A stretch of 64,000 nt of DNA. Source: Spirosoma telluris. Its GTDB lineage: Bacteria; Bacteroidota; Bacteroidia; Cytophagales; Spirosomataceae. Shown here piece by piece: positions 58,891-64,000 of the stretch. The DNA lies in NCBI GenBank assembly GCA_003259005.1, contig QLII01000001.1:2744501-2808500 (forward strand), written 5' to 3'. The notes under the pieces were generated by a model. The model did not search any database, was not told the origin of the DNA, and saw only the letters and a program-made list of their open reading frames with translations. The position numbers and the translations under genes are program-made. Position 1 is the stretch's first letter, and every line of letters starts with the position of its first letter.

Positions 58891-58965
58891 TAATAGAACG
58901 CAGATTTTCAGGATTATTAAGATCATATTTTAAATCTTAACAATCCTGAAAATCTGCGTTCTATT
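58891..58965. repeat. 24-bp perfect phrase hairpin
   Basis: Arms AATAGAACGCAGATTTTCAG (and on) at 58891-58914 with 58942-58965, perfect over 24 bp; after one mismatch a further ATTAAGAT/ATCTTAAC pairing extends it. The right arm overlaps the stop codon of the minus-strand amidohydrolase gene by two bases. Confidence 0.92.
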
Positions 58966-60241
58966 ACGATTTGGGCTTTGGTACCACTACAACTGGATTG
59001 GCAATGCCATTCAAGTCGTACACGATTTTGCCATTCCGAATGGTCATTTCGCATTCTAATTTTTGCTTCCCCTCAATTTTGTAGCCGGTGTAATCGACAA
59101 AGCCGAAGTAGCCGGTGTCTCTGGCGTCAAACTTCCCGTTGCGAATGGTCAGGATGGCTACATCTGCTACGGACCCAATCGAAAGATTACCTAATTCAGG
59201 CCGACGAATAGCCTGGGCAGGGTTCCAGGTGCTGGCCTGAATCACAGTCCGCAAATCCATACCCATCGCCAGGAATTTCGACATGACGTTGAGCATATCT
59301 TTCATCGCATTGTTCATGCTGCCGGTATGAATATCGGTACTGATTGTGTTGGGATAAAAGCCGCTTTTCAGCGCTGGAATCGCTTGTGAAAACGCAAAAC
59401 TAATCCCTCCGTACCCTACATCGAAGAGGATTCCCTTTTTCTGCGCTTCCCAAACGAAAGGCTTTACTTTACCCGTTGCCACATCCACGATCGACTCGCG
59501 GGTTTTTAACTGACCAAAGCAATGGGTATAAATATCGCCCGATCGTAGGTATTTTGTGAATAATTCATCGAGCGATAAGGTAGGCGTACTTCCTCCAAAA
59601 TCAATCATTACGGGCAGATTTGCCAGTTTCCCAGCCTCAACAACCCGCTCAGTTGGGGTCCAGTTGTATCCACTGAAATGGGCGAGTTTGAACCCTACCA
59701 CATAATCAGGGTATTGTTTCGCCATAGCCGCCGTTTGACCGGCATCCATGTCGTCTACGTTCTGCTCAAACTTGCTACCCCGCATCCCACTGCCAACAAT
59801 ATTGAGCAGGGCCAGTACACGCGTTTGCGAGCGATCGATCGTTTGTTTTTTAAACGTTTCAAAATCACGCCAACCGGAGCAGCCCGCATCCACAATTGTC
59901 GTGACTCCATTACGAAAGGTGAATCCATCGGGCTGAAGGGCGTTAGGGCCATTACTGTACGTCTGATCCAGATTGGTGCCGAAAAACACATGCGTGTGCA
60001 TGTCGATCAGACCGGGCGTTACATACAGGCCCCTGGCATCGACTACCTGAATGGCATCTTTGGCATCGAGATTTCGACCGATCTGGACAATTTTACCCGC
60101 ATTGATGGCCACATCCATCGTGCCATCAAGTTTATTTTTGGGGTCAATAACGTGTCCGCCTTTAATCAGAACGCTGTACGATTGCGCCAGGGCCAGATTA
60201 CCCAGCAAAAGCGTAAACAGCCCAAGAACTAGTTTTTTCAC
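58964..60241 (-). CDS. exported amidohydrolase/deacetylase
   Basis: A 425-residue protein with a clear signal peptide (MKKLVLGLFTLLLGNLALAQ). The TIM-barrel amidohydrolase motif is IDMHTHVF; other metal ligands lie in GFKLAHFSG (lysine, often carboxylated), YTHCFGQ and STDIHTG. It resembles the deacetylase group that includes EF_0837/AHA_3915, which removes acyl groups from amino acids or amino sugars. In bacteria such genes lie next to SelA-like PLP enzymes, as here. It acts in the periplasm. Its start is upstream of repeat DNA. Confidence 0.88.
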   Translation of the reverse strand: MKKLVLGLFTLLLGNLALAQSYSVLIKGGHVIDPKNKLDGTMDVAINAGKIVQIGRNLDAKDAIQVVDARGLYVTPGLIDMHTHVFFGTNLDQTYSNGPNALQPDGFTFRNGVTTIVDAGCSGWRDFETFKKQTIDRSQTRVLALLNIVGSGMRGSKFEQNVDDMDAGQTAAMAKQYPDYVVGFKLAHFSGYNWTPTERVVEAGKLANLPVMIDFGGSTPTLSLDELFTKYLRSGDIYTHCFGQLKTRESIVDVATGKVKPFVWEAQKKGILFDVGYGGISFAFSQAIPALKSGFYPNTISTDIHTGSMNNAMKDMLNVMSKFLAMGMDLRTVIQASTWNPAQAIRRPELGNLSIGSVADVAILTIRNGKFDARDTGYFGFVDYTGYKIEGKQKLECEMTIRNGKIVYDLNGIANPVVVVPKPKS

Positions 60242-60295
60242 GGTTGGGAACTCCTGGAGTTTAGGACAAATTAATTTCTGATAAATCCAGACTCG

Positions 60296-60481
60296 TTTTT
60301 CGACAGGATTAACAGGATTTACATGATGTTGCTAATGCTCGTCCAATTTAGTTTCTATAGATTCTCTGGATTCTATCGTATCTGATTGTCAATACAATAG
60401 AATCAGAAGAATTTATAGAAACAATAGAATCTATTTTGCCAAAGCACTAGTACCTCAATCTTGTAAATCCTGTTGAAAAAC
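60296..60481. repeat. nested phrase inverted repeats between the amidohydrolase and SelA-like genes
   Basis: Outer pair: 60296-60326 (TTTTTCGACAGGATT..., with a 9-base duplication of AACAGGATT) and 60458-60481 (TAAATCCTGTTGAAAAA). Inner pair: 60351-60376 (GTTTCTATAGATTCTCTGG...) and 60397-60422. The inner arms are of the GATTC type and share TTCTATAGATTCT with 57905. The right outer arm ends just before the stop of the SelA-like gene. Confidence 0.82.
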
Positions 60482-60483
60482 AG

Positions 60484-61703
60484 TTAAACAGCGGCTTTGG
60501 ATAGCGCTTCTTTAATTCGTTTGGCAACGATTTTCTCCTGACCCGGTTTCATCATCCAGACGGTCACACCAATGTTACTTGGGCCTCCCCCACCCACTTC
60601 GATGGACGGATCACCTTTTCGTAGTGCCTCCTGTAGCTCCTTACCCGTAATGCGCAGTTTGGCAGGGTCCCAGGAAATTCGAAGTGTGGGCGTATGATTG
60701 CCCAACGGGGTACGTGTACCTCTGTCTGCACACCGGCGACAGTTTTTACCGTATTCTCAATATGAGCCGTACCTTCTTCCCAGATTTTCCAGACTTTGTT
60801 GTGGTCTTCGTTGATGAACTTCTCAAGCGCCACGTACATGCCAAGAATTTCCTCTTTGTTGACTTTCATGCCCCGACCAATGTTGAAGCCACGAGGAGGC
60901 ATGTGCAATCGGGCTGCCGAAATAATATCTTTTTTACCCATCAGGATGCCCGCGCTTTGTGGCCCACGCATAGCTTTCCCACCCGAAATGACGACAAAAC
61001 TGAACCCCATGTCGTTGAAGCGCCACAAGTTTTCAACGGGTGGCACATCGGCTGCAATGTCGATAGAGGTTGGAATGTTATACTTCTTGCCCAAAGCAAC
61101 CCACTCTTCGTGCATGATTTTGCCCTTGTCGGCTTCAATGTGCAGGAAGTGCATCAGGGCTGTGTTTGGGTTGATTGCCTTTTCGACATCCTCCGCCGTT
61201 TCAACCACCACAATTTTGCAACCCGTATTGGTCAGGGCATGGTTGTAGACAATGTCATGGGCTTTCTGGCAGATCACTTCTGTTTTCATGCCGGTTCCCT
61301 CCAGATGAGGCAGTTTCTCTACTTTCTTCTGATCCATACCGGTCAGAATACCCGCCAATCCGAGTGTCATGCCTGCAAAAGCACCTGAGGTCACGACAGC
61401 CGCTTCTGAATGCACCAGTTGGGCAATTTTTTCACCCACTTTATCCTGAATCTCATCCAGCAGGCAAAATTCTTTGGCTCCCCCATTGATCGCGTCCAGC
61501 ACTTCGTCGTGCATAAGCGAGCCGGTCATGTAGGTCAGCGTACCAGCCGCATTAATAAACGTTCGGATGCCCAATTCCTTGAATAGATCTCGCTTTGGAG
61601 CGATTAGTGGCGCTGCCTCAACGTCGAGTGGAAGTCCGCCAACCAATCCGCCCAATAGGGGGACGCTCGATAAGCGCTTAATGAGTTTTCGTCTGCTTAA
61701 CAT
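60484..61703 (-). CDS. exported SelA-like PLP-dependent enzyme (one frameshift)
   Basis: About 406 residues after restoring one base at 60707-60710. The N-terminus MLSRRKLIKRLSSVPLLGG is a twin-arginine (Tat) signal. The rest is the SelA/DgaE-type fold: FINAAGTLTYMTGSLM, VTSGAFAGMTLGLAGIL, DIAADVPPVENLW (Asp to PLP nitrogen), and the catalytic lysine in ISGGKAMRGPQSAGIL. Relatives eliminate ammonia from D-amino acids or D-glucosaminate 6-phosphate. Tat export fits a protein folded with its cofactor before secretion. It lies between the amidohydrolase and RidA genes, on the same strand. Confidence 0.88.
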
Positions 61704-61737
61704 GGAAGTAGATGGTAAAAGGGAAGATTGGAAAATT

Positions 61738-61832
61738 ACCTCCCCCCACCCCCTCTCCTAAAACAGGATAGGGGAGCAATACTTGCCCATTTTCACCCCT
61801 CTCCTTGTTTTAAGGAGAGGGGGGGGTGAGGT
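61738..61832. repeat. C/G-rich phrase inverted repeat before the SelA-like gene
   Basis: ACCTCCCCCCACCCCCTCTCCTAAAACA-type left arm (61738-61765) pairs with 61806-61832 with a few mismatches. The right half also folds alone (CCCCTCTCCTT / AAGGAGAGGGG). The CCCTCTCC/GGAGAGGG word is one seen between genes in many bacterial phyla. Confidence 0.8.
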
Positions 61833-61839
61833 GAGATCG

Positions 61840-62298
61840 TTAGATATAGGCAATGCAGTCCATTTCCACGAGCGATTCGCCGGGAACACCCCCATAGACG
61901 GCAACCGTTGTGCGTACTGGTGGCTTACTGCCAAAACGGCCTTTGTAGACTTCGTTCATGGCTTTGTAGTCGTTTAGATCATGTAGAAAGACGGTCACTT
62001 TCAGCACTTTTTCCATTGACGAACCCGCTTTGATCAGTTCTTTTTCAAGTTCTTTGAGCACCTCGTCAGTATGCACTTTAATATCGCCTTCCTTGTGGTA
62101 GCCCTTACCCGCTACGAATACCAGATTACCTAGTTTGGTAGAGCCGGAAAACAAGGGAACATCCTGTTGAGTAACCACATTGAACACCTCTTTTTCAGGT
62201 GCAGGTTCGGCCATTGCTTTGGTCGTTGTGCCTAAACCAACGATACCCGCAACCGAGGCAAAAAGACGTTTTAAACTGGATCGACGTTGTGTTTCCAT
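61840..62298 (-). CDS. exported RidA-family enamine/imine deaminase
   Basis: A 152-residue protein: METQRRSSLKRLFASVAGIV is a twin-arginine-like signal, then a YjgF/RidA domain with the catalytic Arg in PPVRTTVAVYG and the closing VEMDCIAYI. RidA hydrolyses reactive 2-aminoacrylate-type enamines and imines released by PLP lyases. It follows directly upstream of the SelA-like gene on the same strand, which fits clean-up of its product. RidA proteins with export signals are not the usual form. Confidence 0.9.
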   Translation of the reverse strand: METQRRSSLKRLFASVAGIVGLGTTTKAMAEPAPEKEVFNVVTQQDVPLFSGSTKLGNLVFVAGKGYHKEGDIKVHTDEVLKELEKELIKAGSSMEKVLKVTVFLHDLNDYKAMNEVYKGRFGSKPPVRTTVAVYGGVPGESLVEMDCIAYI

Positions 62299-62397
62299 GC
62301 GTTCATTAACAAGTTAACTGATTACGTTCTAGAGGTTTTGTATCTACTCGCTAGTCTAGCCGTAGCTTACTGATTTTCTGCGTATTACCTTCTATCT

Positions 62398-63992
62398 TCA
62401 AACCATCCTGATACAAGATAGCCGGTACTCAATTTCATCATACGACTTGATGTTATTTACAACAATTTCCAGACTCCGCTCGCCCGTCTGAGTGATTGGA
62501 TAGACATCCGTTTCGGTCCATTTCTGGTTAAACTCCTCATTGAGCGAACTCTGGACCGGACGATATTCAAACCCTAAGCGATAGGCTTTACCATTGCCCA
62601 ATTTGGTAAGATCGGCAGTTAGTTTCAGGTTGCCATTTGATGTCTTTTCAGCTTTAACGGTCTTGAAATGGGCCGGTTCAAGAGCAGGCTGTACGTTTGT
62701 TAGCTTCACCACAATGGGATTTGGCCATTTGTGATTGTTATAAATCCGCTGGGCGCGAACCAATGAAATGTTAAGACCATCAGGCGTTTGCTCAAGCCGC
62801 GCTTTACCATCGTTTGCAAGCTGATACTCAACCACATTACCCGATTGCCCCAATACGCTGATTTCGGTTGACCCGTCGCGTTGAGGGATCGAAGCAGAAA
62901 TGTCCGGCGTTCGCCACGCGGCCAGTCGGGCATATTGGTCAGATAAGCATAAACGGTATTGCCATCTTTTGACTTCGTCAACCAGATGTCCCCTTCGTTA
63001 CGTACGATCCAGGGACGTACGTTATGCACGGCTTCCTGGTTGATAAAATGCCAGGCACCAATTTCCATCAAACGTCCCTGCTGACCTTCGTTCAGTTGCC
63101 CCCACTGCGTTGGACCCACATTGAGTAGGTATGAGCCCCTTTGGCTCGGGATTCAATCAGAATATTAATCAACTCAGTACCAGACTTGTAGTGCTCGTTG
63201 GTTGGTTTGTAGTTCCAGGCAGTTCCCATTGTCATGCAGCTTTCCCAGGCCGTCGTGAGGGTTTCACCGGGCAAATATTGTTCTGGTGTCTCCAGCACAC
63301 CACGGGTAATGAGGCAGTTCGGCTGGTACTTCCAGACGGTCGCTTTGACTTCTTCCCGCAATACATCACTGTCGATAAAAAACAGATCAACCTGGCCATA
63401 TTTGGTCATCAGTTCCTGACACTGGGCCTCCACAAACTGCTTGTATTTGGCCTGAAACGGTTTGGCTTTTTCCCAATGGCCATCGCGGGTAATGTCTTTC
63501 ATGCCGTTTCGATACGCAAACGAAAAATCTTCGGGTGAGTAATAAAATCCAACCGCCAGTCCCCATTTCCGACAGGCATCAACGTACTGCTGAACAATAT
63601 CCTTTTTATAGGGCGTGTTCATCACCCAAAATCAGTGGTTTTGGTATCCCACATACAGAAGCCAGCATGGTGTTTGGTCGTGAACATGATGTATTTCATG
63701 CCCGCATTTTTGGCCAGAATCACCAGCCGCTCGGCGTCAAAATCCTTGGGGTAAAAGGTCTTTGGAAGTTCTGATATATAGCGCTCTACATAGTCGGGAG
63801 ATGCACCCACCAGCGAGTGGCTGATCACAATACCCAGTTGCGTATCCACATTCCAGTGAATAAACATCCCAAACCAGCATCTTTCAGCCACTCCTCACGT
63901 TGGGGTTTATTGTGATTAGCCCCAATCTGTGCGAAACTGGAGCAAGCGAATAAAGTCAGGATGAGGACAGAAACAAAAAGCCGTGTACGCAT
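62398..63992 (-). CDS. GH29-like alpha-L-fucosidase family protein (four frameshifts)
   Basis: About 532 residues after restoring single bases near 62868, 63136, 63625 and 63871. Signal peptide or lipobox at MRTRLFVSVLILTLFAC. GH29 landmarks: EEWLKDAGFGMFIHWN, GMKYIMFTTKHHAGFCMWD, the nucleophile region GQVDLFFIDSD, and the GGSYLLNVGPTQWGQL segment across the second break, then a C-terminal beta domain. It departs from typical fucosidases: HWN in place of HWG and KHHAG in place of KHHDG, so the substrate may not be fucose. The start codon is 8 bases from the window end. Confidence 0.85.
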
Positions 63993-64000
63993 AATTAACT

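Noticed and set aside
59678..60232. 184-codon + strand frame opposite the amidohydrolase
   Set aside because: Shadow of a conserved gene on the other strand.
60684..61388. 234-codon + strand frame opposite the SelA-like gene
   Set aside because: Shadow of a conserved gene; His/Phe-rich translation is typical of antisense reading.

Overview
The window looks like a chromosomal segment of a Bacteroidota bacterium of the order Cytophagales, most likely Spirosoma or a close relative. This rests on family content: DUF3822 beside coaD, DUF4286, an N-acyl-ornithine carbamoyltransferase instead of ArgF, GH130 with a fused GT4, YHYH and SCO lipoproteins, and a GldE-like CNNM protein. It is supported by promoter boxes of the TAnnTTTG type, a mid-range GC content, and the lack of strong Shine-Dalgarno sequences. 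I see no rRNA, tRNA, CRISPR array or insertion sequence.

Layout. 1-4.4 kb: a secreted DUF1080 protein, then a leftward block: an XRE regulator, and a tightly overlapping AAA ATPase / TOPRIM / M42 peptidase operon that resembles a two-gene anti-phage module. 4.5-9 kb: clpP and clpX, two paralogous lipoproteins, an alpha/beta hydrolase. 9.1-13.7 kb: arginine biosynthesis (argD, N-acyl-ornithine carbamoyltransferase, argB), interrupted by a DUF433/DUF5615 toxin-antitoxin-like pair, then an NlpC/P60 hydrolase. 14-24.7 kb: DUF4286, an RND/MMPL exporter, an M43 protease with FN3 and GEVED domains, a lipoprotein, and a GT4 + GH130 mannoside pair. 24.7-31 kb: CNNM protein, Nudix, a YHYH / MORN-like / SCO lipoprotein set, coaD with DUF3822, a second Nudix. 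31.5-43.4 kb: CBS protein, RecD-like helicase, DUF4126, htpG, rhodanese, bestrophin, dapF, rplS, NAD(P)HX repair enzyme, a 53-residue membrane protein, feoB and feoA. 43.6-47.7 kb: an operon of an unrecognised EF-hand-tailed membrane protein, an ABC exporter and a Hanks-type kinase. 47.8-55.4 kb: TSUP permease, then a cytochrome c maturation operon (ccmB, C, D, E, a 61-residue ORF, ccmF) and a CNNM protein. 55.4-64 kb: cupin, dihaem cytochrome c, pyrE, OsmC, a CDGSH protein, then a leftward exported set (amidohydrolase, SelA-like PLP enzyme, RidA and a GH29-like glycosidase).

Two window-wide facts matter most. First, at least 41 one-base (rarely two-base) indels break 24 otherwise well conserved genes. 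Nearly all are missing bases in short homopolymers, so they are almost certainly sequencing errors. I annotate each gene across its breaks and give the break positions. Second, many intergenic spaces are filled by long, often perfect inverted repeats built from short repeated words. Their arms frequently run into or contain the stop codons of flanking genes, they usually lack a T-tract, and the words recur at distant loci of this window. These phrase hairpins are the least explained structure here.
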